The notes under the pieces are model-generated. The model had not been told where the DNA came from. It worked only from the letters and a program-made list of their open reading frames with translations, and ran no database searches. Positions 1 to 9,463 of a stretch of DNA of 64,000 nt are shown here, piece by piece. The stretch is taken from contig NC_048546.1 in the NCBI RefSeq assembly GCF_902806685.2, positions 9,504,534 through 9,568,533 on the forward strand. Direction: 5' to 3'. Source of the stretch: Maniola hyperantus (Eukaryota > Arthropoda > Insecta > Lepidoptera > Nymphalidae). How positions within the stretch are numbered: the first letter of the stretch is position 1; the number at the start of each line of letters is the position of its first letter. Made by a program: the position numbers and the translations under genes.

Positions 1-84
1 GTATAAGGTCTAATTTTTTATATTTCTTCTGAAAGTACCTATTAGAAATCACGTCATGCACTGCCAGACACTTATGCTGATATT

Positions 85-213
85 TATAGAGCGCACTTTG
101 ACTTTGCTCAGACTTAAGTTTGAGTTAAAACGAGACAGATTTATGTGGGAGATATACATCTGTCACGTTTTAACTCTGTCTTAAGTCTAAGTAAAGTCAG
201 AGTGCGTTCTATA
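85..213. repeat. Palindromic MITE, family L copy 1
   Basis: The two halves are imperfect reverse complements. The ends read TATAGAGCGCAC and (reverse complement) TATAGAACGCAC, and the centre carries GTTAAAACGAGACAGA facing TCTGTCACGTTTTAAC. The core matches the hairpin at 18540-18660, so this is a dispersed family rather than a chance palindrome. There is no coding capacity. Small size and terminal inversion suggest a non-autonomous DNA transposon; the superfamily is undetermined. Confidence 0.6.
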
Positions 214-1005
214 GATTTCACCCTTAGTGTCGTAGCAATCCCCTGCCAGACACCCTTAAAGCTTAGAGTCTGGCTAACGAATACGAAGGGACTGGAAAAA
301 CGCGGCATATTTAAGAAATTGGTATGGCAGCTTTGAAATTAGTATGACAGACCTGGAATAATCTAATTTGAGAGAACAGAAACAAAAATAAGTAATTGTA
401 AAGTTCAAATTAGGTTTTTCCAGGTCTCTAACTCTGATATTAAAGACCGTTATCAATATTTTCACTTAAGTGATAGTAAAAATGTGCTTTCACAGCATAA
501 ACAGTCGGTAACTAGAATATCAATGTTAAGAATCTTGATTTTTTTAATGATGACTAATTTTAGTTTAGAAATTTTTATTCCCAATCCAAAAATGTACGGA
601 TCGTGATAAAAAATACCGATCAGTATCGCATGTAATTAAAGCAATTCAAGAATTCTACCATAATGTTATAGCAGTTCCATCTGTCAGCGCCGTTTGTAAT
701 ATATTACTGACATAAAGTTCAGAGATTTTGGTTGATATCATTTGTCGAATTCTTGGTTTCCGCTCGAGGGGTCCTCCTACCTCTGAGGTCTAATAAAATG
801 TAGAAAAATTACAGAGATAAGGCCAGACCGAGATCAATCACTGCCAACTTATATAGTTTTAAATTTGAATTTATGTATTAGGTGTAAACAAAATACATAC
901 TGGCTATAAAAAATAATCTTGCTATAAGTCTTGCTGAGAATCGAAGCCATAATGGCTAAACAAAGAAAAAACAATTATTTCTATACACTGTTTTTAAAGT
1001 ATGAT
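214..1005. other. Unassigned AT-rich stretch
   Basis: No ORF of note, no recognisable repeat end and no RNA-like fold was seen. The short ORF over 145-336 lies partly on the hairpin and looks like chance. Confidence 0.5.
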
Positions 1006-1505
1006 AAGCAAAATTAATAGACTATTGATTAAACAGACGTTAACTTCGAAAAAATATTTTTACTTTCACTAGGTATTGAGGTTGATATGATCACCTAAGG
1101 CGTGCCAAATTACATCGACGCGTTTTGGCTTAATTTGGCGCGCCTTAAGTGGGCGTGAGGCTTTATTCCTCTTTCAAAAGCAATACCAATGTGGGCATTT
1201 ATTTGAGCCCTTTGAGAGATACAAAAGGGAGAAGCTTCATTTAGGTACGCTAAAGCACCGCAACAGTGCCTAACATTCGATTAATTTTTTAATTTTTCTC
1301 TCCGTAAGAACCATCCTCGTACTTCAAGGAATATTATAAAAAAAAGAATTAGCGAAATCGGTTCAGCTGTTCTCGAGATTTGAGATCAGCAACACATTTA
1401 GCGATTCATTTTTATATATAGAAGATGTAGTAAGAATCGTCGGTAGACAATCGTATCGTTATTTTCTGGAAGGTACTAATAATTAATATTCGTGGCAATA
1501 TACTT
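1006..1505 (+). repeat. Diverged tandem duplication, copy 1
   Basis: Starts in AAGCAAAAT..A..AGACTATTGATTAAAC and runs through a (G)GC.TTATTCC.CTTTC.AAAGCAAT.C segment to TAAGAATCGTC...CGT.ATCGTTATTT.CTGGAAG.TACTAATAA. The same blocks recur in the same order at 1513-1830. This copy also contains a Helitron-like remnant (1291-1424) that the other lacks, so the insertion probably followed the duplication. Confidence 0.6.
1291..1424 (-). mobile_element. Helitron-like remnant (CCGATTTCG subfamily)
   Basis: Reverse-complement match to the element at 56891-57070. Shared blocks include CCATCCTCGTACTTCAAGGA, ATATTATAAAAAAA, CGAAATCGGTTCAGC and GCAACACATTTAG.GATT, ending in a TATATATAGA boundary. The CTAG end has been lost. 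It sits inside copy 1 of the local duplication. Confidence 0.6.
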
Positions 1506-1512
1506 TATATCA

Positions 1513-1830
1513 AGCAAAATAAAGAGAGACTATTGATTAAACATACGTTGACTTAGGAAAAATATTTTGACATGACCACCTTTTTTTTTTGGACGTCAAG
1601 CTTTATTCCCCTTTCGAAAGCAATTCTAATATAACCATTAGTTTGAGTTCTTTGAAAGAATCCTAAACCAAAGCCTGAAGGTTCATTTATGCTAGAGGAA
1701 CACAGTGCGACATTGCGGCATTCCGCAAGGCCAAAATAATGTAGTATAGATATAAGAATCGTCAGCGGAATATCGTACCGTTATTTCCTGGAAGATACTA
1801 ATAAATATTTTGTGGTAATATTCCATATTT
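1513..1830 (+). repeat. Diverged tandem duplication, copy 2
   Basis: Second copy of the unit described at 1006-1505. It has the same block order but no Helitron-like insert. Similarity fades after the GTGGTAATATTCC block. Many substitutions and small indels show that the duplication is old. Confidence 0.6.
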
Positions 1831-2394
1831 TCTACAACACGATGTTGGATCGGCATAAAATGAACTGCCGCGTGCTGCTTATGGCCGCAAAACTAGTGTT
1901 TCCATTTTATAGCATGCCGCATTGTCGCATGTTCTTGTTCCGGTGTAAAATAGCCTTAATTTAATTTACTGAATTTTCTGTATAGCTGTATAGATACTTA
2001 CCCACTATCCATAGTTTACTTATAAATGTATCGAAAAAAAAATACACTTCTATCAAAGTAAAAACGGATCAAAGGGGAAATTCTAACAATATCAAGAGAC
2101 CTCTTTTTCGTTGATTAAAAGTGTTCTGTGAAAACGGGCCCCAAGTTCAATCCGTGCCCATTTGACTATTGTTGTATGAGCTTTGCGCTTTGTTGCTGGG
2201 AAAAAAGAAAAAAAAAATTTTGTTGGAAAATGGACCTTGTGTAATAAAACATTGCGCGTTTCAAGAAAACTTTGTTTGATCACATAAATTATTAATGAGA
2301 ACTGTTTTATAAGAATTATCTTAGTCTATTACCATGTTGCAACATGCAGATTAGACTATGTACTTGTTTTGCGCACTACGCTATAGTATACATT
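1831..2394. other. Unassigned stretch with weak inverted repeat
   Basis: GTGCGACATTGCGGCAT near 1706-1723 faces ATGCCGCATTGTCGCAT near 1911-1927, an imperfect inverted repeat about 200 bp apart that overlaps the end of duplication copy 2. The rest, including a short minus-strand ORF near 2092-2283, shows nothing recognisable. Confidence 0.3.
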
Positions 2395-2451
2395 ATGAGA
2401 GGAGAACGTACTCAGTAGTGAGCCGACGATGGGTTGATCATAATTATGATG
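2395..2451 (+). mobile_element. tRNA-type SINE (family C), 3' fragment
   Basis: Carries the family's 3' end: GAGAGGAGAACG, then a GTAGTGAGCCGACGATGGG block, then TTGATCAT. Only the last ~60 bp are present. It faces a second copy on the other strand at 2460-2659, giving a tail-to-tail pair. Confidence 0.75.
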
Positions 2452-2459
2452 ACTGCACT

Positions 2460-2659
2460 ATCATCATCATCATCATCATCATCATGATCAACCCATCGCC
2501 GGCTCACTACTGAGTACATTCTCCTCTCAGAGTGAGAAGGGTTTTGGCCATAGTCTACCACGCTGGCCAAGTGCAGATTGGCAGACTTCACACACCTTTG
2601 AGAACATTATGGAGAACTCTCTGGCATGCAGGTTTCCTCACGATGTTTTCCTTCACCGA
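2460..2659 (-). mobile_element. tRNA-type SINE (family C), 5'-truncated
   Basis: Starts with a (TCA)n tract, which is the (TGA)n tail read in reverse. It continues through GATCAACCCATCGCCGGCTC, CTCCTCTCAGAGTGAGAAGG, GGCAGACTTCACACACCTTT, ATTATGGAGAACTCT, GGCATGCAGGTTTCCTCACG and TTTTCCTTCACCG. The tRNA-like head is missing. Other copies in the window contain the A and B boxes. Confidence 0.85.
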
Positions 2660-2889
2660 TTGCACCTTACTATGATTTTAGAATGTTACTTTAATATCCT
2701 TCTGTATATCGGAAACACATCAGGTTTCGGTTATTTTCAATTAAATCTGAAAAAAGCTCTGGGCAAAATATAAGATGCAAAAAGAGTAATTATGACAACA
2801 AAAATTAGACCTTATGATATATATGACCTAGATAAATATCTATATATAAGTACCTACTTGTGACCTATGCGTTATGCGTTGAATAAGGT

Positions 2890-3030
2890 TCTGAAAATTC
2901 CCGTGGGAACTCTTTGATTTTCTGGGATAAAAAGTTGCCATTGCACCAAATTTCATCCATATCGGTAATATTAAGCCGTTAAAAGGTAACAAACAGACAG
3001 ACCGTCAAACTTTCGCATTTATAATAGTAG
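2890..3030 (-). mobile_element. Helitron-like fragment (GCGAAAGTGTG subfamily)
   Basis: Contains CCCGTGGGAACTCTTTGATT, GGGATAAAAAGTTGCC and, at the far end, CTTTCGCATTTATAATA. These are diagnostic blocks of the Helitron-like family that is intact at 44360-44583. The CTAG end is absent. Confidence 0.7.
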
Positions 3031-3676
3031 TACCTATGGATTTACTCATTTACGACCGGAACAATATTTTAGTTCAATCTGGGAAGTATATTTCTACAAG
3101 ATTTACAAGATAGAAAGGGAAATTCGAAACGGTTTTGGATACTCCATTCACAGCATATTTTATTCAAAAGTCATTGAAAGAGATAAGATTGCTTGGTTTT
3201 ATGAGAACGTCGGAGAAAATAACATGCGACTATGGAATTTTCTTGTTAGTAGTTACTTGTATACTTTCCCATATACGCCAGAGAGATGTTATGTTATACC
3301 ACCAGAGCGTACCGTACCTACTGTTCTGCAAAATGGTATGTACTTACCTGAATAGTGCAGTAAAAAGAACAAGGCAAATAATTATTCATCAGTTAGAAAT
3401 TTCACCATCATTATTATGTTACTCAACTCGTGAGTCTTAATGTAACAAAAATCTGCATATTACAATGGTACAGCTCAATAGTAAATTTTCTAAATTATAA
3501 TTACTATTATTACCTATATCTCCCCACTAAGAAAGTAATTTCAAAAATACAAACAGAGTGTAGTCATGCCGGGGCGGATCAGTAAATGAAATGTAAATGG
3601 TAATACATGTTTTTAACTAAGTACTGAAAACATTAAAAAATAAACAATAACTTTTTTATTTTTAAAAGCTAGGGTA
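3031..3676. other. Unassigned AT-rich stretch
   Basis: A 101-codon plus-strand ORF (3135-3440) is open, but it has no recognisable domain and no dependable start context, so it is treated as chance. No repeat family identified. Confidence 0.4.
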
Positions 3677-4582
3677 CTTTTTACGCCTGACACCTGATAT
3701 TTCAGGTTTCCTCCTCTAGAAATATGTCATCTCTCTGATATACCCCGTCAACCATACTATTAAAATTTTATTAGAGACTGCGTCTTTGACATGCTTTCTG
3801 CTAGATAAAACACGAATCTCATTTGTGATTTATTTTCTTGCCCTCAATTTCCAGATTTTATATCAAAGGTAAACTGATTTAACATGAAACAGAGGATGTA
3901 ATACAGCGAAATAGAAATATGATATTGTTAGTCTTCTTTAAATAGTTTAAAACAAAGTCGTAATCCACATTTATCTGTGATTTGCTTTTTACTCTTAATC
4001 TTTAATAATATAGAATTGAGAAGTATCCCTAGCGCACTCTCCAGCGCTCTCCATACAAACGTAGTTTGGTTTTCATTTGAATATTAACCATTCAAATTTA
4101 ATGATATAGAATGTAGAAATATATCTAACATTCTAACGGATCTAAGTAGTTCATAATATTTGCCATGGAAGGTTTCTTGGGACTTATAAAAAAAAAAACT
4201 TTTATATTTTTGGTGTAAATAATGTGCTCATTATTTTGTACTGTAAAGCCACCGCTAATAAACTTTTTATCAAAAACTTGAGCTACTTTTTCACGACTAC
4301 TTTACACTTTGGAGCACATTAATTAACTAGTCTATGTAAGAATAGTACTCACTTGGGTGTTCTAGTTTCATTTTTTAATTAGCCGCTTACTTTTAAAACT
4401 CCAATACATTTTAATGTTTTATGAAACTTTGAATAATTTTATACCCTTTAATATTCACTTTTCCAAGAGTAACTACTAGCCATTAAGTACTCTATGGACT
4501 AGGTAATTTGGTTTTTTATACAAAATTGTTTTATTACTATGTACTTACTAGAGGAGCAAACATAAGTCAGGCGTCAAAAAAG
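3677..4582. repeat. Candidate ~0.9-kb inverted-repeat element
   Basis: The left arm (about 3677-3719) runs CTTTTTACGCCTGACACC... to CTCCTCTAG. The reverse complement of the right arm (about 4548-4582) runs CTTTTTTGACGCCTGAC... to GCTCCTCTAG. The arms align over about 35 bp with one gap. The interior is non-coding, AT-rich, and includes CTCTCCATACAAACGTAG; a similar CATACAAACGTAG string occurs near 25977. No clear target duplication was seen. It could be a non-autonomous DNA transposon or a coincidental pair of related repeats. Confidence 0.4.
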
Positions 4583-7187
4583 ATAACAAAATGTAAGCTT
4601 TGAACTAATAAATTTAACATACATAAATATAATACAAAAGTAAACATAATTATAGGTATTATCATTTTTTATGTGTACCTATCTATTCAAAGCCCAGTTG
4701 CATTTGTGTGGTTAAAATGTTATTACGATTAAAATTTGAACGTCAAAAAAAGTTAAATAGGTTGCACAAGTTAGAATATCTTAACGTTCAGACCAATTTT
4801 TTATACTTTGACCTTAATCATGGTGTAATGAATACTGACTTGTACAGTCACAGTCAAGTTAAATGGTGACTCTAAAATAACTTAAACCACCTAATATGCA
4901 ACTTGCCCTTACTCTTGTTATTTTACCGTAAAAGTTGTGTTATAATAAATTATGACAGGAGTGAAATTATGCGATACTATTGACAAACTGAGTAAAAAAG
5001 CTAAAGCAACAATAATACAAAGTGACAAAAATCACGGGTATCTTGTATAGGTACCACAATCAACTTGGAACTATTTTGAGCGGCATAACACTCTCTAGTA
5101 TTGTCATCTCTCTGGGCTTTTACCTTCGTAATTTTACATGCGATATTCATATTTTAATTTGCCGTTTGGTAAGGTTTCATAAAGTTCCCGGCAGTTCTAA
5201 CTTCTTGCGTAAATTATTTTTTAATTCTTGTTTTTCCTATATCATTTTATTTAAAAAAAAAAAATTGACATAAACTTTAAATTGACATATATTAACAGTT
5301 TATAAACTATTCAATAGAATACACATACTCTTACTCAGCTGAGATACTGAAATTACATTATTTAAAAATCTTACACTTATTTTATGTGCTTTTTATTATT
5401 GAATTTTACAGTTTTACTTTTACGGAACGTACGCACATAATATAGAAAGAGTAGCCATTGTTCGAGGGACGATTGTCGCCCTGTCACCCTAACAATGAAA
5501 ATCGAAGTGTGATTGTTTCGATTCGCTTCGACGCATTTTATTAAAATTCTTCTTATTTGTTGGAGAAGTTTTTTCCTACCGCTAACGACAGAGTCTCAGG
5601 CGCAAAAATTTAAAGAGATTCCCTTAGGACAGTTTTATATTATTTTGAACGACTTTAAAATAGATCGCTCCTTGAACCTAAACTTGAAAACAGTTGACGC
5701 AACGTTAACGATGCGATATCTTTTTCAGTATTTTTTTTAGTTTGGATTACTAGTTTTAAATTTATAGTAGTGCCACTGTAAACGATCAATAAAAGCATAC
5801 TATAAGGCCTAGGTTAATAATTGTCATGTCAGCTCACAAAATCGTATCTATAAATCGTATTGTAATTTAAAGACCCAAAAATATGAACGACATAATATCA
5901 AAATGAACCGCAAGGTGCCGCTGGCATAAGATCTTAAAGAGCAATAGTCCCTACTACAATCCTTGTTCCTGTCCAGCAGTAGACTATTCTATCATCTACC
6001 ATGAAACCGATGACGAATGTGTAAACCACTGACCTCTATTAACACACGCTTGACCTCCAATTTATAATCCGTATTTGAAGCAAATTGATTTTCCATATTT
6101 TGGCCCTAATAGCCGCAGTGAGTGTCATGTGATCTCGGATCTAAATATTAGGGATGAGACATCTGTCAACATAGTATCAACCATTTGTCACAAATTATCA
6201 AATTACGCTCGGTAATCTGCAATTTTGTATGGCACATGTCTTCCAGCGTAGGTACTTATATGTTATACCTATCCAGTTCAGTCGTGTAGACTGTAGATAG
6301 GTATAGAAAAATTTGCCATAAATGATACGATCTCTGAAAAAACTCAATTTTTATTTGTAACAAAAATCGTATTGAAAGCCTCCAAGCTGTAAAAGTCTTC
6401 TTAGGTGGAGTCCTAAGAACATTGGTAGAGAACTACGTAGTTTTTATATCAAAAGCGGCCGACGGAATGGTGTTAAGCGCTTTTTGCTCGCATCACTGAC
6501 GATCCGAGTTCGTGTTAACAAACGCTTTTAGTAAATAGTTCGGACAAACATTCTCTGCTTGGTTACGCGCTAACTTTTTGCCGATAAAATCACATACAAT
6601 AAAAGATTTCACAGGAACATCCCAGTAAGTCTGCCGATTTCGGAAATTCAATTATGGAGGAAACTTATTCCACTCTTCTCGGGTGTTCTGATGTGCTGAT
6701 TCCATAATGTCACTCATACATCGCAAGTTGTTAAACGTGTTACGGCATGAATAACTCAGTGAGAAAAAACAACAAAAAAACCTACGTGAATTCCCAATTT
6801 ATCGCCATTAAAAACTTTGAAGAAGTGTTAATGAGGTACGCACTTAAAAAGCCGAGGAACAAAAGCAAAGAGTTCTTTTTGTCAGCTATATGAAATACTG
6901 ATAAGTTAAGACTTGGTGACATAATGCTGAAATATGGATTTCGTAATCATTTCGCAAAAACACATTTTATCGCAGACATAAGGGATAGTTTACACTTTTA
7001 CGGTTAGACCGGGTGTAAAATGAATGCAAACATTTGACCTTTGTATTTAAGATTTACTTAAGTAAGTATGAAATGGTAAGTAGGTATGAAATGAATTTTC
7101 TCGGTCGAATTTCAGTAGACAAATTGAAATTGAATAGAAATAATAGTAGGTTCTACCTACTACATGATAGTATGTATGATCAGTGTA
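4583..7187. other. Long unassigned AT-rich stretch
   Basis: About 2.6 kb without a repeat boundary I can name. The 75-83 codon ORFs near 5022, 5513 and 7034 lack recognisable domains. This is background non-coding DNA or decayed repeats. Confidence 0.4.
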
Positions 7188-7460
7188 ATCATCATGATCT
7201 ACCCATCTTCGGCTCACTACAGAACACGGGTCTCCTCTCAGAGTGCGGATCCATGTGCGGATTGGTAGACTTCACACACCTTTGAGAACATTATGGAGAA
7301 TTCTCAGGCATGCACGCACGATGTTTTCCTTCACCGTTAAAACAAGTAATTTAATTACTTAAAACGCACATAACTCCGAAAAGTTAGAGGTGCGTGCCCG
7401 GGATCGAACCCCCGACCTCCAATTAGAAGGCAGACGTCCTAACCACTAGGCTATCACAGC
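7188..7460 (-). mobile_element. tRNA-type SINE (family C) with tRNA-like head
   Basis: Read on the minus strand, it opens with GCTGTGATAGCCTAGTGGTT, which resembles an RNA polymerase III A box. It continues through an anticodon-like region to GGGGGTTCGATCCCGGGCAC (B box). The body follows with TAACTTTTCGGAGTTATGTGC, GTGAAGGAAAACATCGTGC, GCATGCCTGAGAATTCTCC and TGTGTGAAGTCTACCAATCC, then an internal deletion, then GTAGTGAGCCGAAGATGGGT and a short GATCATGAT tail. SINEs do not code for protein and are mobilised by a partner LINE; the (GAT)n tail resembles that of the local RTE elements. Confidence 0.85.
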
Positions 7461-7823
7461 TTTTTTTTATGAGTATAATAGCTTAGTTAACAAATAGACA
7501 TGCAGTAGCAGATAGCAAGTAGCATGGTATACCCATGCTATTTACTTACCAGTTTGTAGAATTTACAAGGCGAGATACAAACTGTAGTGTTGGTACATTA
7601 CATTAAAGAAACAATGAATTGTTTTGATAACACAATGTTTGTTTTGCCACTTCTATTCACGTCTGTCTAAACGAGATTAATGGCGAATCTTCCCGCTGTA
7701 AATCTTGTGAGTGCTCGTTAAATACACCTGTCGCTGTCTCGGATTCCGAGTATCAAACTTTTAATGTACGGAATCTATTGCAGTTGTAGATTTTACGATT
7801 TGGAAATAGTCAATTTGTTATTT

Positions 7824-8358
7824 ATCATCATCATCATCATCATCATCAACCAATAGACGTCCACTGCTGGACATAGGTCTCTTGTAGGGACTTCCACACG
7901 CCACGGTCTTGCGCCGCCTGGATCCAGCGGCTGCCTGCGACTCGTCTGATGCCGTCCGTCCACCTACTGGGGGGTCTTCCAACGCTGCGTCTTCCGGTGC
8001 GAGGTCGGCATTTCAGCACCTTGGAACCCCAACGTCTATCGGTTGTACGAACTATTTGCCCTGCCCATTGCCACTTCAGCTTCGCAACCCGTTGAGCTAT
8101 GTCGGTTACTCTAGTTCTCCTACGGATCTCCTCATTTCTGATTTGATCACATAGAGAAACTCCAAGCATAGCTCTCTCCATCGCCCGCTGAGTGACTCTG
8201 AGCTTTCTTATGAGGCCCATAGTTAGTGACCATGTCTCGGATCCATGTGTCATCACTGGCAACACGCACTGTTCGAAGACTTTGGTCTTCAAGCACTGAG
8301 GAATTTTGGACAAGAAGACATCTCAAAGCTTCCTGAACGCTGCCCAACCGAGTTGGAT
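7824..8358 (-). mobile_element. RTE-clade non-LTR retrotransposon, 3' end (broken)
   Basis: The minus strand encodes the C-terminal part of an RTE reverse-transcriptase polyprotein. Landmarks in order are LGWAAFRKL, then an in-frame TGA where the family has Arg, then KIPQCLKTKVFEQCVLP, GSETWSLT, a basic RNEEIRRRTR region, KLKWQWAGQI, SVGRPPSRWTDGIRRVAG and the terminus YVQQWTSIG followed by TGA. A (TGA)n tail occupies 7824-7848. This enzyme normally reverse-transcribes its own RNA at a nicked target. The copy is 5'-truncated with at least one stop, hence inactive. Similar ends lie at 34644, 41309, 45815 and 55600. Confidence 0.9.
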
Positions 8359-8369
8359 TTTTTATTGCT

Positions 8370-8760
8370 ACTATTATAAGATGTAGAAATAGAAATACCT
8401 ACAAATACAAATAATTTTTAAATAATTTTAAATACATATCAAAAATTTGCGGAACCGGCAGGATTCGAACCTACGTTTTCTGGGTTCGCGCCCGATGCCT
8501 TGCGACTTTTGTCACTGGCAGCAAGCGAGTTACTTAGCGGTCAAGGTGTGTGCAACAAGCAACATTGTGATATGCACCGACCGCCCTCCCACAGCTGAAC
8601 ATGCAAGAAAAGCCGGCCACTAAGCAAGCAATACGCAGCACCACACAAATCCCAAAACACATTTGACGCACGTTTCGCCCCGATACCGGAGCATCCTCAG
8701 GAGATATAGACCTTACAACTGACTCTGCAATTGTGCATTGTAAGGTCTACATCTCCTTTT
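8370..8760 (-). mobile_element. Composite repeat with tRNA-like B box and terminal hairpin
   Basis: On the minus strand, GTAGGTTCGAATCCTGCCGG resembles a tRNA T-arm/B box. It lies in a GC-rich block with GGCATCGGGCGCGAACCC. Upstream (higher coordinates) are CCGGTATCGGGGCGAAACGT, and a hairpin with 19-bp arms at 8699-8717 and 8739-8757 (one mismatch). The low-coordinate end runs into AT-rich sequence. This looks like an interspersed repeat, possibly a SINE or the end of a larger retroelement. The class and both boundaries are uncertain. Confidence 0.45.
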
Positions 8761-9229
8761 ACCTTTTATCTGCCAAACCTTTATTACCTCTTATCTGCCA
8801 AAGCCACCGTGATCCAAACTTCATAGTCGCTGATCCTTACAATCCATTTGGCCTGTTATGCTCATTAGACAGGATTCAATTGACTGGAAAATTATAGCTC
8901 TAGTATACTTATGTTGTAGGTAGGTACTACTAATAGTTTCCTACAAGAAGCTTACGTAGGCCTCGAATGAGCTGGAGCCTATTACATAATATACTCTGAA
9001 CAATTTAGCGCACGCGGTACGTCGGTCGCTATATCATTGCAACTATGTTACGATGGATGATATAAATTAGGCCTGTGCTCCCGAATACAAGACGTTGGAA
9101 GCCAGCCCAAAGGCAGGCATGACCTTATTACTGTACGACGATCACAGTAGACTTTTTGTTGATTGACAAAAAGTCGCAATACCTTCCTCATTATTTTATA
9201 AAAAGTCATAGCAGTGCAACCAATCAACG
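8761..9229. other. Unassigned stretch
   Basis: A TTTTATCTGCCAAA motif occurs twice near 8764-8802 as a short direct repeat. Otherwise nothing recognisable. Confidence 0.35.
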
Positions 9230-9463
9230 TCAGTTACATACGGCAGGACAATTTGGCCAATATGTTTTGTGTATGCACGACCACACCTGCGCCTGCGCGT
9301 CATGATCGCCGGGTGCGCGCATAAGGCGCGAATCTATACGTGTAGGTCGCGTAGGTGTGCATTCACCATTAATATCGTGGGAGGTGACCGCCGCGTGGCT
9401 GACGTTCCCGCTTCGTAGTCCCTTTGATTGCGCAGTTTTGGATGATGCTTCAATGAGCGACAT
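9230..9463 (-). CDS. Candidate short ORF or first exon, unknown product
   Basis: A 77-codon minus-strand ORF in an island clearly richer in G, C and CpG than its surroundings and not matching any repeat family in the window. The start ATG lies in CCTAAAATG, with A at -3, a good eukaryotic context. The product begins MSLIEASSKTAQSKGLRSGN, is polar, and shows no membrane segment or signal peptide. After codon 59 the sequence is CAG|GTGTGG, a possible phase-0 splice donor that would give a 177-nt exon (9287-9463) ending AQAQ. Alternatively the ORF reads to its own stop, or is chance in a CpG-rich promoter or 5' exon. I do not recognise the family. Confidence 0.25.
   Translation of the reverse strand: MSLIEASSKTAQSKGLRSGNVSHAAVTSHDINGECTPTRPTRIDSRLMRAPGDHDAQAQVWSCIHKTYWPNCPAVCN

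Noticed and set aside
3135..3440. 101-codon plus-strand ORF
   Set aside because: No domain and AT-rich codon use like the background; starts at a non-ATG codon.
7380..7460. Possible tRNA gene
   Set aside because: A and B boxes belong to a SINE head; the cloverleaf is degenerate and SINE body follows directly. The same holds for 31690-31781, 39700-39761, 41645-41715, 54900-54986 and 63230-63310.
7909..8154. 81-codon plus-strand ORF
   Set aside because: Antisense shadow of the RTE reverse-transcriptase remnant.
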